Assembly (NCBI GenBank): GCA_019096065.1
Contig: JAGUCH010000006.1
Coordinates: 5,972,001-6,036,000 of the forward strand
Reading direction: 5' to 3'
DNA: 64,000 bases
Origin: Paracyclopina nana
Lineage: Eukaryota; Arthropoda; Copepoda; Cyclopoida; Cyclopettidae
Below, in pieces: positions 1 through 11,700 of this stretch (positions are counted from its first letter, which is position 1; each line of letters begins with the position of its first letter). A program made the position numbers and the translations under genes. The notes under the pieces were generated by a model. The model did not search any database. It saw only the letters and a list, made by a program, of their open reading frames with translations, and was not told the origin of the DNA.

Positions 1-248
1 CTTGATGGAATATTGAGAAAAATTGCTTTCGACGTTTTTTTCATAGTACTTGCATAAAATGATAGATGCCAAATTATCTCAGAACCAACAACTATGCACA
101 GTCTATGCTCATTCTCCCATTAATTAATGAGCTCACCAATAACATGTGTTATTGTTGACTAATCCAAATTCCTCATACTATTAGATATCTTATCAGTTTC
201 AAGATAAAAATAATTACGTAGCTAATTTTGATTCTTCCTTCTGCCATC

Positions 249-1003
249 ATGAAGAGCAATTTGAGTGTTTTTTCACTAGTTTTGCTAGTTTTTGCAACTA
301 GTCCTGGCTCAGGGTGTGACCACTGTGAGTCCAACAAATTGTCTTCCGAGGGAGGATTTGCTATATATTATCCAAGATTTTTGGGGCATTGGGTCTACAG
401 TGGAGAATGGGAAGGCAATCCCTTTTTTGTGTGTTCTGATTGCCAAGGCCTGAGGGCATATGTGGTAAGGTTCAGAGAAACATAAAATCATTGTATAGCT
501 TTTGTCATGATGCCACTGCATACATTTTCAATCTTTGTCAATGTACCACATTTTGTATTTATGCACCCAAGCAAAAAGACATGGCTATAAGCCCTGAACA
601 TGCTCACTGACATTCATTTTTTTACCTTTTTAGAAAGCTGTTTACCATATAATGGGAAAAAACAATTTTTTGTTAATTTCAATGACGTCTCATATTTTCA
701 TTTTATTCATTGATGAACATTGAAAAATTCCACATTTTTTGATAGCTATTTATGAGGGATGCAGCTGGTTCTGATGAGGGAATTTGGGCCATCACTGATT
801 GCCATCCAAATGATGTTGCTTGCGGTGGTGGAGGTGGCAAAGGAGCCCATAAGCTCCTTACAAGTCCCAAAACCAACTGCAAGGATTTTTGTATCCACCA
901 AGTGGCTCAAATTGGATGGAAGTTTTGTTCTGGAGAATTAACCATCAATGGAGGCTGCACCGAATACAAAGCTGATGATACCATTCATTTTACATGCGAG
1001 TAG
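249..1003 (+). CDS. Secreted cysteine-rich protein, orphan (2 exons)
   Basis: Two exons, 249-464 and 746-1003, join in phase 0 with a GT donor (TGTG|GTAAGG) and an AG acceptor (GATAG|CTATTT), giving about 157 residues. The start at 249 (MKSNLSVFSL) is preferred over the in-frame ATG at 228 because it opens directly into a hydrophobic signal peptide that ends near SPGSG before CDHC. The mature part has 11 cysteines, including CDHC and CSDC pairs, a glycine run (CGGGGGKG) and a terminal FTCE. This pattern indicates a disulfide-rich extracellular protein. I do not recognise the family; an odd cysteine number suggests a free thiol or a dimer. No close AATAAA was seen downstream. The gene model is well supported by phase and signal peptide; the function is unknown. 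Confidence 0.65.
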
Positions 1004-1581
1004 ACGAAAAAGAAGAGAAAGCCATGGCCCAAAGATTGTGTAATTGCAATTACAAAGGCCACAAAAGATGCTAAGCTGAGAATCAATCAACATCATAATC
1101 AGCATCTTGTTCCTTTTTGTGTATTTCTTTCTTCCATTGTTAGCATATCAGAGCAGAAATGCCTGTATAAATATGGATAGTAAAGAGTGATTGATAGCAG
1201 GAGCCTATTTTATTCATGAAATTACCTATATAATGATTATACAGACTAAGATATTTAAATCAGCACTATTCTAACCCAACGTTGTTGATAGATATTCATC
1301 TAAGCATAGTGCAGTATTCGTATATGTATTTATACGAAGCCACATCTATGTGTCTATATATACTATCTATAACAAGAATATTTATACAGAACCTTGGCTT
1401 TTCTATGAATCACACATTGAGCATTTTTATTGCTGTTTCATTCAATTCTCACATTTGTTACATAGACGATAAGAGCAATGTATCTGGTCTAAAAACTGCA
1501 ATACAATGTGTCCTTGTCCTACATCAGTGAAAACTTGAGGACTGGACACACTGTAGAATTTGAATTGTTTTGAGCAATTAT
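1004..1581. other. Intergenic spacer between convergent genes
   Basis: No coding exon seen. On the minus strand an AATAAA hexamer at 1209-1214 could be the poly(A) signal of tropomodulin. An imperfect 11-bp inverted repeat (ACAATGTGTCC at 1503, GGACACACTGT at 1544) brackets about 50 bp and resembles the remnant ends of a small transposon. Confidence 0.4.
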
Positions 1582-3882
1582 TCAACGTGAGCTCTCATCT
1601 TCATCATCATCAGATGGAGTGGCTTCACGCAGGTTTTTGGTAGCAATAATGAGGCCACTGGGATGGCTGGAGATGATGTAACCTCCATTGGTGACATTCT
1701 TCTGCATTTTCGCTGCCACTCGCCTCAGTCTGATTCTGTCCAAATTCTTCTGAAGTTGTACAGCCACTCGATTCCTTTAAAAGAGAGTCAATCATTTAAT
1801 AATTCTTGTAGTATATTGAATGATGCATTTATAGAAAGAAAGTTATTTTTTGAGTTGGCTCATCTCAATTGTAAGTATGCATTTGAGAATTTTTTTAGAA
1901 GTGAGCTGTATAAATAAAAGATAGGCTTATCAATGGGTCTGTATAAATATAGATTTGTTACTTTTATGGGGCTGTATAAAGTGACAACTGGTTTTTAAAT
2001 GGGCTTGTACTTATTTGTGGGGCTGTATATAAATGAAAGCTGGCACTAGTTTTTGCTATTGGCTGTATAAGGTGAAAACAGTTTTTTTATGTATAAACTT
2101 TATTTTTACCTGCAATCTCCATACTCGAAATGTAGCCCAACTCTTAGAAGTGATTTGTTCTTTTCAATAGCTGTAGTGATGGCCATTTCCACTTTATTTC
2201 CCAAAAACTGAGCAGCTTGGTTGGCAGCCTTGATATCAGTCAGTTGTTGCTGAATGTTGGCAGCCTGAAAAATCCCCAATACAATTAAAAATAGTATGAT
2301 ACAAAAGAAAAAGGGAAATCACCTCAAATATTTTCACTAATGTATTTGGTGATACATTGTTGCTCTCGATATTCAGCCTTTCCAACCGGATGTTATTTTG
2401 GAGTGCACAAGCCAGATTTGCAGCTGCAAAATCACTCAAAGTTGTATTGGCAATTGTGAGCTCTTCCATGGTGGAATTGTGTCTCAAAGCCTCGAAAAGC
2501 TCGAGAAAAGTGTCCTCAGAGATGACAATGTTGTTCAAATTGGCCTTTTTTGTGCCTCGATGGTCAGCTTTCATCTTTTTGATGACGTCATCAGGGTCAG
2601 TCCTATTGGGCTCTTCAGGGGGGTACCACTTAAGGGGCGTGGCCTTGGTGATGCCATCCCAGCCAATGGTGGGATCAGGCCTGTCTGCCCACTTGGTATT
2701 GACAGCTGCATGGTATTGCTCCTGGTTCATGAGGGCATGAAAGCCCAGAATTCCAGCCAGGTCAATGATCTCGTGAGTGGAGGCTTCAGCCAGAGCAGCC
2801 TCAGTTTCATCATCAAGCTCGATATCCAGTTCAATGTCATCCTCAAATCCATAGCCTTCCATCACTGACTGTTGCCTTGGGGCAACCCATTTTTTACCTC
2901 TCACTTGCTGAAATAAAAAAAGACACTTTTAGTAAATGTATTTTGCTTCATGTGTATTTAGTGACATTTTTATGTCTAATGCACCTTTTCAAATACAACT
3001 AATTTGTAATGAGACTCGGTTGTTTTCCTGAATCTTTGTGTTCAGCGCTGCACAATTTGATTGTGTAAAGCATGTAAAACTTGACGTGCTTTCATATTTC
3101 TTTTTTCCACATCGATGACCATTCGATACTTTGGGTTGTACTTCCTTGTGTAGTATAGGCTAATCTCTCTGGATGATGTATTCATGAATCTCCATGGAAA
3201 ACTTTTTGACCACTTTTGTGCCTTATTGGCTCAAATCAAATGTATGCTTCATAAGAGTTGAATATCGTAATTCAATTTAGTTTTCAGCGCTGAGTGATAC
3301 AGTTGCGTAGTAATGAATGTGAAACTTGACGTACTGCCATTTTGTATTCTTTCATGAAGAAAACTGTGCTTACGCATACTTAATTTTATTCATTAGCGAC
3401 ATTTTGTGTCATCGCAAATAATAGTACTAGAGCAAATGTGTGCAATTTATAGTGAATCTAAATTGTGCTTTTTGAAAATTGTTTTCAGTGCTGCACAATA
3501 AAATTGCAAGTTCAATGTGAAACTTGAAAAGCCCCGAGATTTTAATTTTACACGTTGATGAACATTCGATTGCAATACTTACTCCTGGCACATAAGGCAC
3601 CAATTCAGGCTTGTCTGGAGTATTTTTGGCTTGAGCATGGATGAAATCCAGAAGAGCCCTTCGATTGAGTGGGCCAGTGGGCAATTTGTCGCAATGATAG
3701 GTGCATCGGGCTGAAGGGGGCAAATGTGGGTCATCAGGGTCAATTTCATCTAGAAGCTTCTGGATTTCACTGGGGCTGAGGGCATCAACCAGCTCATCAA
3801 TGTCCACTTCATTCCAGTCAACTTTGGCAGCCTCTTTGAAGGATTTGCCACCAGCTGGTCCAGTGAATGTGAGTCGGCTCAT
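1582..3882 (-). CDS. tmod: Tropomodulin (4 coding exons)
   Basis: Caps actin pointed ends and binds tropomyosin; cytoplasmic and sarcomeric. Coding exons on the minus strand are 3882-3583, 2907-2323, 2264-2110 and 1774-1582; all junctions have GT-AG ends and matching phase (0, 0, 2), giving about 410 residues. The N-terminal exon reads MSRLTFTGPAGGKSF, then the conserved block with DALSPSEIQKLLDEIDPDD and the tropomyosin/actin-binding region ending PELVPYVPG. The second exon opens VRGKKWVAP, has an acidic stretch (residues about 110-130) and then leucine-rich repeats (e.g. NNIRLERLNIESNN). The end has LLRVGLHFEYGDCRNRV and a basic/leucine segment ending in an acidic DDDEDESSR tail. Untranslated first exons further upstream would overlap the P450 gene and cannot be excluded. 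Confidence 0.95.
1906..2075. repeat. CTGTATAAA motif repeats in tropomodulin intron
   Basis: The last tropomodulin intron (1775-2109) holds five occurrences of (G)GCTGTATAAA or near variants at about 1906, 1940, 1971, 2019 and 2061, each preceded by G-rich sequence and spaced 30-50 bp apart. It looks like a decayed tandem repeat with TATA-like cores. Confidence 0.5.
3038..3580. repeat. Three related repeat copies in tropomodulin intron 1
   Basis: Intron 2908-3582 carries three related segments, near 3038-3130, 3280-3370 and 3480-3575. Each begins with TTCAGCGCTG or TTCAGTGCTG, is followed about 40 bp later by GTGAAACTTGA or GTAAAACTTGA, and the first and third end with GATGA(A/C)CATTCGAT. 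They share words with the dispersed element family described elsewhere in the window. Confidence 0.55.
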
Positions 3883-3976
3883 TATGCTGGAGTAGCAAAA
3901 AAAATGCATCAAATCCTGTTTTTTCATCATTCTGAACGTTCACACTTTGCTTATCAGCTAGTTGTTGCAGAAGTAC

Positions 3977-3985
3977 TATATAAAG
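3977..3985 (+). promoter_or_regulatory. TATA box of the P450 gene
   Basis: TATATAAAG lies 35 bp before ATG 4020, so transcription should begin near 4005-4010 and leave a very short 5' leader. This decides the P450 start: the in-frame ATG at 3987 would lie upstream of the expected transcription start. Confidence 0.7.
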
Positions 3986-4019
3986 AGTGGGAAAACACTC
4001 AACTGGAAAACACTCCAAA

Positions 4020-5715
4020 ATGCTGCCTTTGCTGCTAAGCATTCTACTCATTTCTGTGACTTCCATTTGGCTATGGAAGAAACTGGTTGCAAAACCTGAC
4101 AAATTCCCACCTGGACCACCCAGGCTGCCCTTAATAGGTAAGAAAAATATAGAGATAAACTCCCCTTTTTTTCTTCAAAATAACATCCAATTTAGGCAGT
4201 TTGCCCTTTTTTCCTGCCCAAGTGAAAAATGGGAAGCAAAAAATGTCCACTTGGATGCAGGAGACTTTTGGCCCCATTTCTGGCCTTTATTTGGGCAAGA
4301 GGCCTATGGTGATCTTGTCTGACTTTGACCTCATCAAGGACTTGTACAAAAAGCATGAAGCCAGTGGAAGGCCCAAAAACAAGCCCTTTCATGAGAATCG
4401 ATTTGGAAGCCCTGATGGCAGCCAAAGAGGCCTTCTTCAGTCTTCTGGCCAGGAATGGCAAGAACAGAGGAGATTCACCATGAAGCAGCTCAAGGATCTG
4501 GGATTTGGAAAGTCTTCCATGGAAGACATGATCAATGAAGAAGTGGCCAAATTAGCCCAGCTTCTGGAGAAAGATGTAGGCAAAGAAATGTCCATGAACC
4601 TGAAGCTGAACTTGTCCATAGTGAATGCTCTCTGGTACCTGCTCACTGGTGAGCATTTTGCTCTGGAGGATCCCGAGCTCCAGGCCATTGTGGCCAAGTT
4701 TGACTCCTTGCTGAGGCTGGAGATCAAAAATACTCCCTTCAGTATTCTCATGGAAGGCTGGATGCCCAAGTTGGCCAAATTCACCAGCCCTGGCTTCAAG
4801 CACATGAAGGACTTGTTCACTGACATCAAAGATCTGGTAGGGAAAGCTCTGGTGGATCACAAGAAGACCTATGATCCTGACCACCCAAGGGACTTTATGG
4901 ACATGTACTTGGCTGAGATTGACAAAAGCTCAAATGCTCCAGACTCAAGCTTTCATGGCACAAGAGGAGAGGAGTCCTTGGTGTCAACAATGCTGGATCT
5001 CTTTTTGGCAGGTAAGTACTATGAAATCAATGCAGCTTTCTTAATTTGCAGCCAACTCTTGTGTAGGCACTGAAACCACTTCCTCCTCATTGCTGTGGTC
5101 AATCCTGTTTCTGCTGCATCACCCTGAGGTTCAAGCCAGAGTTCAGAGGGAAATTGATGAGGTTGTAGGAGTTGGCAATCAGGTGAGTCTTGAAGACAGA
5201 GCTTTGCTGCCATATACCAATGCTGTCCTGATGGAAAGCATGAGGATGGCTACCATAGTTCCTAGTGCCTTGCCTCATGCAGCCACAGAGGACATCCAGC
5301 TCAATGGCTATGTCATTCCAAAGGTAACTAGGCATTAAATGAGGCCAGATCGAATTGTTATGCCAATACTTTGCAGGACTCTGTGATATTGGCCAATCTC
5401 CTGCATGTGCACTATGATCCAACATACTGGCCAAATCCTGATGAGTTCAACCCAAACAGATTTTATGATGAAGCCACCAGGACTTTTAAGCAGAATGAAA
5501 GGCTCATCCCTTTTTCAATTGGAAAGAGATACTGTTTAGGCCAGAGTCTGGCTGAAAAGGAGTACTTTCTCTTCTTCACTGGCCTTTTGCAAAGATTCAC
5601 CTTTGAGCCAGCTCCAGGCTCACCTTTGCCCAAAATTGGGCGAGATTCAGGGGTTGTGGTGGGCATCCTCAGAAATGCACCCTTGTACAAAACTATCTTA
5701 AAAGTGAGGCAATAA
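4020..5715 (+). CDS. Cytochrome P450, CYP2-clan-like microsomal (4 exons)
   Basis: Haem-thiolate monooxygenase anchored in the ER by an N-terminal helix. Exons 4020-4137, 4196-5011, 5067-5323 and 5377-5715 are separated by introns of only 53-58 bp and join in frame to 509 residues, the usual length. MLPLLLSILLISVTSIWLW is the membrane anchor and PPGPP the hinge. Helix C has WQEQRR, the I-helix AGTETTSS is split across exons 2/3 (residues about 310-318), ExxR is ESMR (about 367), the PERF-like motif is NPNRF, and the haem loop is FSIGKRYCLG with ligand Cys near 450. All key residues are intact, so it should be active. The substrate is unknown; the clan 2 assignment rests on the overall style of the N-terminus and I-helix. 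An AATAAA hexamer overlaps the stop codon. Divergent from tropomodulin with 137 bp between start codons. Confidence 0.96.
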
Positions 5716-5716
5716 A
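5711..5716 (+). promoter_or_regulatory. Poly(A) signal overlapping the P450 stop codon
   Basis: AATAAA occupies 5711-5716 and contains the TAA stop (5713-5715), which would give a very short 3' UTR. Another AATAAA lies near 6018 and may be the one used. Confidence 0.45.
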
Positions 5717-7620
5717 GAAATTAGAAAGCCCCCCTTGACCCTTGTAAAAAAAAGCTTGTGTGGTGAAGAACCAAGTTGGCTGCTAGCTGTAGTAGTATAT
5801 ATGCTCACTAATCCAATCTTGGCACGTTGAAAATAGGAGAACTCAGTTTTATGGCTCAGCCTGGGTAGTAAATATTTAATCAGTTAGCTGCTGAGGCTGC
5901 CTCATGTATGTAACAGCAAATATTGTACAGACATAGATCATACTATGAGAGAGTGACTATAATGGCTGCATATGGAGAATCCATTATTTATGTCATGTTC
6001 ATCTGCTAACGTCAAATGAATAAATAGCCTTTGTTTTCTGGATTAACTAAGTAATTTTTGGCGTAGTTCACAGCTTTTAGCTATTATGCGGAATTCACTG
6101 AGTTGAGTCATTTAAATAGCTAATGAGACTTGATTGACACTGTCAGGACTTGTGTTCAGGCATCGATAATGCAATTAAGCATCAAGCAAAATTCCTCTAT
6201 ACACATTCTACCAATTCTGATCAAAAAAAGAAAGGCTGGATCGATGAAGGATGCTGGCAAAGATTGATGGATTCCTTTACAATATTAGATAAAAGCTGAT
6301 TTCTCTTACCTGCTCCTGCTTTAGAAGCTTCAAGACACCATTCAAAATTCTCACAGAAGCTGAATTGGGAAAGACCCAAAAAAGTTGCCAAGAACAGCAG
6401 CTGCTGCTAAACTTCTATGAATTCGAGCCAACTTTCATTTGTGAGATGTAAAAATAGACACTGTGAGGTAAGTGGAGGCTAAAAAGTCTACCCTGATTAG
6501 CATACTGAGCATAATCTGGGATTTTCAAAGGCCTATCTAATGCCATGATATTTTTGGCCTTTTCTAGGGTTGTTAAGTATCGGCCTCTTCCACTTTTTAT
6601 AGGTCATTGTCAACTTTTTACAGCACTAGGTACAAACACTTTCCAGAGTAATTAATCAGTTGGATTTGTGCATCTTTTATGCCATTTTCTTCCACTATAA
6701 GTATCTTGATTATTTCCTTGTGTGGCATACAAAAACACTTATCAAGTCCCAAGGGAAATCACTCAGCTTTCCAATCTTGATATAGCAATACTATTTACTA
6801 AACGTACTATTTTAGATTTCTTGTATTTTACACTTTTAAAACTCGGTAAAAAATGAAATAAAGAGGCCACAAGATTCCGCGAATCTTTGGGAGTTTCTCA
6901 AAGCTTTCTTTTCCTCAGTACATTTTTTCACCACTAGAGGGCGCTGCTTTTACTGCTATTTTCACCCCACCCAAAGTGCCAATTTTTGCAACGCACCCAT
7001 CATAACCATCATCATCGCCATTTCTTGCAATTTTATGAGTTTATTGCTATTGTCCACAAGGGTGATCAAACATGCCCCATAAAAAGGAGAAAAAGGGCTT
7101 TCTAATAATTTCTTCTTTTTTTTTGTAGCAAAAAAGGCATTGACCTTTTAATAGGAATTCTTAATTCGCTTTCTAGTAGTACATGAACACCACTAAAAAA
7201 TAAAGAGCAATGTGAGGAATCTAGCAAATGAAAAAATTCTTTGGCTTTTTATTGCATTTTTATTTTAAAGGTGATGTCAACTCCCTAATAATGGATATAA
7301 AGCTCATGTATTGAATATGTGAGAAAAAATTACTTTTGTGGGATGCATGGCTGAAGGTAAATGGGATATAAATAATTTCATGCCTTATTGCTCGCCTAGC
7401 AAGCCCAGCAACTTTTTATTAGCTGAATAAGCTCAAAAACTTCCATGTTGAGAAAAACCACTGAATGTGGAAAAATCTAGTATATTGAAACAATGTAGAG
7501 AATGCTTGACCTTGATTCCGAAGCATCATCGAGTCAACCATAAAAAACTTTAAAAGCTCAACCAGTCAAGAAAATTGTAGCTTTTGGCTTTTTGTTGTCA
7601 ATTTTGTCGATTTCAATGCT
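5717..7620. other. Intergenic region, no gene seen
   Basis: No exon with convincing coding character on either strand. Holds one copy of the dispersed GAGACTTGATTG element near 6120-6180 and otherwise AT-rich, low-complexity DNA. Confidence 0.4.
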
Positions 7621-7624
7621 AGCC

Positions 7625-8615
7625 AATCTGGAAGCGCTGAAGCCAGTTAATTCACAAGTGACGTCATTAAAAGCGAGTGAATGGCAACAAAAACCATTTC
7701 TTTGACTGTGTCCCTGGGAAAAAAGTACTCTTACGCAACTTTAATAAGACAATGCTGCTGCATTTGCGAGAAACAAAGAGAAATGCCACAAAAGTTAGGT
7801 ATAATGTAATTTGAGCTGAACTCATAACAAGCAAGCACTCTTATTCTGGAAGTTGAGTACAAATGGTGAATTTGGTCGACTGGAATGTCCATTCATTACG
7901 TTTCAGAGGTCAAAGGAGCAATGAAAGCAAACATTTGATGATGTCTGGTAGCTCGGAAGTGAATAGGATCTCAATGACGTCATCACACACACCTCTAAAT
8001 AGGAGTTAGTGCAAACAAGCCACCTTTGCTTTGTAGCTAAGCATCCAAGTTGAAAACAATGATGCTTTCCCATTGGGTTCAAATGCATCGAAAACGAGGA
8101 AAAGGATCGTCAAAAAACCTTGTAAATCTTTTTATCTCATGAATCTGGTTGCGCTGAAGCCAGCTGATCCACAAATGACGTCATTACATTTCATCAGCAG
8201 AGTGAGTGACAACAAGAAACATTTTGAGTTCAGCATCAAGCATATATTGGGCTTCATCTAGACTAAACTGTATTCAAGTTAAAAAACATTTTTAAAAGAC
8301 CAGCTCGGCTTGTGAGCGTCAGGCGGATTTCTTAATCTGGTTGCGCTGAAGCCAGCTAATTCACTAGTAACGTCATTACAATTCATAGACTCTTTGAGAG
8401 ACTTCAAAATTCATGACTGGCTCAGATTTTAGCTCGAATTAAAACTTTGATCAGCTTAAATGTTCGAAACACGACGCAATTAAGTAACTAGTCACAGGCG
8501 AATTGTTTATCGATTTTATTGTTTTTTATGCTAATAATCTGGTCGCCCTGAAGCCAGCTGATCCGCAAATGACGTCATCGCAATTCTTAAATAAGCTGAG
8601 TGACAACAAAAGTCA
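7625..8615 (+). promoter_or_regulatory. Four-copy repeat carrying CRE cores upstream of the RhoGEF gene
   Basis: Four direct copies start near 7625, 8142, 8334 and 8535; the last three have a period of about 200 bp. Each begins AATCTGG, has a GCCCTGAAGCCAG or GCGCTGAAGCCAG core, then 10-14 bp later (A/G)TGACGTCAT (degenerated to GTAACGTCAT in copy three), and three copies continue to a GAGTGA(C/A)...CAACAA tail. TGACGTCA is the canonical CREB/ATF site. A further TGACGTCAT at 7974 lies between copies one and two. The array ends about 100 bp before the first RhoGEF exon, so a promoter or enhancer role is likely but inferred. Confidence 0.6.
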
Positions 8616-8712
8616 AAACAAGGTAATTTTTTTGCGATTTGAATTTTATTTCAATTACTGCTTTAATCAAGCTAAAATGCTCATAGTACGACGGACTCGA
8701 CTCATGCGTGAG

Positions 8713-11700
8713 TCCGCTGCTCGGAGGCCGTCGACGTCTTCGCGACCTCGGAGGCCGCCGATGAGGCTGAAATGCGAGGCTGCTCGGTAGTGAGTCACGA
8801 TCTGTCAGGGATGTTGGATCCTCGCGAAGATATTCGTGACCGTTTGGAGAGCAACTTGAGCGTTGTGACCATGTGTAGGCTTCCACGTTCCTTGACTGTG
8901 GCCCAACGGAGGCGGGCAGGCATGGTGAAACAATGGTCCATGGACGAGACACAAACTTGGTTCTATTCGAGGTCACCCAGCCTCGACCGACCTCCAACCT
9001 CAGCAGCCTCTGACCAGGTGAAGCTAAGTGGAATTTTCCCCATTTTTTACCGCACAGTGCATCATCAAAATTCCTGGCCTGGCTGCAAAAAGTGCATCCA
9101 TTATTATTGTTTCTTCCTTTTATGATGCATTTTTCATGCACCAGGCAAGATGAACATTGAATTTTCTCCTCGTTTCATAATTTCTTTTAGGGAGCAGCAA
9201 ATGTACACCCATTTCTTGATTGAGGTTTCAAAATTGAGGATTTTCTGTACAAGGACTTCCTTCTTATTAACTCACACAATTGCATTAGTGAGGAATGAAC
9301 ACAAAATGGAGTGATTATAGGAGAGTCTCTTTACTGATTCAATTAGGATTCTGTTGAGTACATGAAAACAGCTGAATATCAAATTTTCTATGCGTAGTAG
9401 TATCCACTTTGGAAAGCTGATTCGACTTCAAAAGCATTTCCATATGTCTTGAGCTATCACATACAAAATTCACTTTTTGCTATTGCTGCCAAAAAAAGAG
9501 AAACTCACAACCAGACTGGCACAACTACTGGGAAAAGAGCCTTTACACAAGTTTATATCATGTATTGCAGCCATGCTCAAGTCTTTTACAGGTGGCTCTG
9601 CTTCAATTGAAAAGTGAAACTCGATCCAAGTTGGGAATACATTTGTAGAAAAGCTCATTACATTATTCATTTAAAAATATAGAAACAATATTAATGTAAG
9701 CCCACCTGATGAACCATACATAACCAATGGTTAACACAACACTAAATGATGTATATAGCTTTGCGAAGTAATGAGACTTGATTGGAAGCTTTCTAAATTG
9801 TGCTCACTTTTTCTCAACTCAATTGAGCAATAAGGAAAAAAATTAAGATCATCATGATTTCCTTTTTTACATTGTTGAACATTGATGGCATAGAGACTTG
9901 CAAGCAAGATATAGGTTGCTTTCTAGTGTTGACTAGTTCTAATTAGTCTTTCTTTTTTTTGCAGGTGGACAGTAATGGAGGTCTTAATGGATCATCTCGA
10001 GGTCATTATCGAGGCCACAATAAGCTCAGTGCGGATGGAAAACGAAAGTTCTTTCAGCGAAGGAGCACGAGCAGTGCCCCCAATTCTTCCACTGAAAGTT
10101 CCCTGGAAAATGGGGCTGCACCCACCCCAATCACAACCCCAGTGGCCTCCAATTCAGCCTCGATCTTCAGCAAGGCCAGAAACTCTTCAAGGCTCTCCAC
10201 CTCCACCTCATTTAGTGACAGTGCCGTGAGCAAGGCCTTGGAAGAGGCCTTGAAGGCCTCAGCCTTGTTGGGTTGGGAGCCAACCTCCAGTAACTTCTTG
10301 GAAGAGGATGAGACCTTGGAAGATCCAGATACTACCAATAATTGCTGTAGTAGCACAAGTAGCACTAGTGCCAGGCACCAGAAATTGCCTCCAAGAACTA
10401 AAAGTGTTGATGTGTATCATGGCATGCTTTACTCATCTGGTGGCATGCTTTCCAAATCCTCTCCAAGTACTGCCAATTCCAGTCCGAAGATATCGAGAGG
10501 TGAGATTATTTATCCCATGTCCATCTCATGTTCACAGACGAATCTGGATGATTTTAGTTTTTCTCCTTGAGCTCTCAATTGCATTTTTCAGGAGTGACAC
10601 CAAAGTTGCTCCAAATCAATTGGTTCTCATCAAATGTTTTAAATGCTTTTAAATTTATTTTTGGAAAATAAGCTTTCGAAAAACACTTTTTCTCTTCAAT
10701 GTATTAGTGAAATTACGATACACTTTTTTTTGCTTGATACATTGGCAAAGTAGATGAACATAGAAAGAGAGGAGAGCCCAAATTGTATTTGCAGCATCAA
10801 AAACCATCTCATCTTTTGAGGGATTTGGGAAGGATGTGATATGTACCAAATATCTTCAGTAGGATTTAGGTCACAATGCATAGTACATTTAACAAGTGCT
10901 TCAGAGTTTTTTTTACAAGTTTTGCAAGTGTACGTGTGTGCATAGTTTAATGAATGAAGAGGGGCTTCCAATGTTTGCTTTTCCGCAACAGCAGCTGCTC
11001 TTATAATTTAGGTCGATCTCTGCTTTGGTATCATCACTTCAGAGTGAAAGAAGACTGGTGTTATTTTTGCTGTTTGAAAGGGCCAATAGCAGATCAAGGC
11101 CATTACACACCATATAGAGCCTTTTTGTAAACACAATTGAAAGTCTTGCTAAAAGAAGCTTTGTTTGAACCTTCAAGACAAGAAGAAAAAAAAACATTTT
11201 CTCAGAATCTTTTTTGGTGTAATTTTCCTGATGCCAATAAGAAAGATGACAGGGCAAAATTACTCTCTCTCTTTTCTGAGAATCTCATTCTTTATTGGCA
11301 AACTTGAGATTTTTTCATGAATGCTCTCCAATTGCAGTTTGCTTGGATAGGACCTGAATTTTGAATGGAAAATTCAACATAGTGAAATGGCAACTAGAAA
11401 ATCTTGGGGTCAAGGAGTCGCCCTTTAAAAAAGGCAAATCCCTCAAGAATACAGAAAGCTTTCATGTTAAAAGCAAGTATAAGATTATATCTTGGATTTT
11501 ACTCTTTCACCCATGCTCACACAACATAAATGTGCCACTGTTTTTGTGGGTACAAATGATAAGCACAAAACCTAGCCAGACTGAAGGCAAAAAACTGGCT
11601 GAGTACCTTTAAGTGGTGTTCATCTATCTGTGTGCTGTCAATAAATGTAATCTATAATCCATCTACAAAGCTATCAACATTTATAAAATTGACATACTTT

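Noticed and set aside
8503..8790. Plus-strand frame reading Arg/Pro-rich sequence over the first RhoGEF exon
   Set aside because: Wrong frame: the frame open through the donor at 9017 and in phase with exon 9965 is the one starting around 8713/8772.
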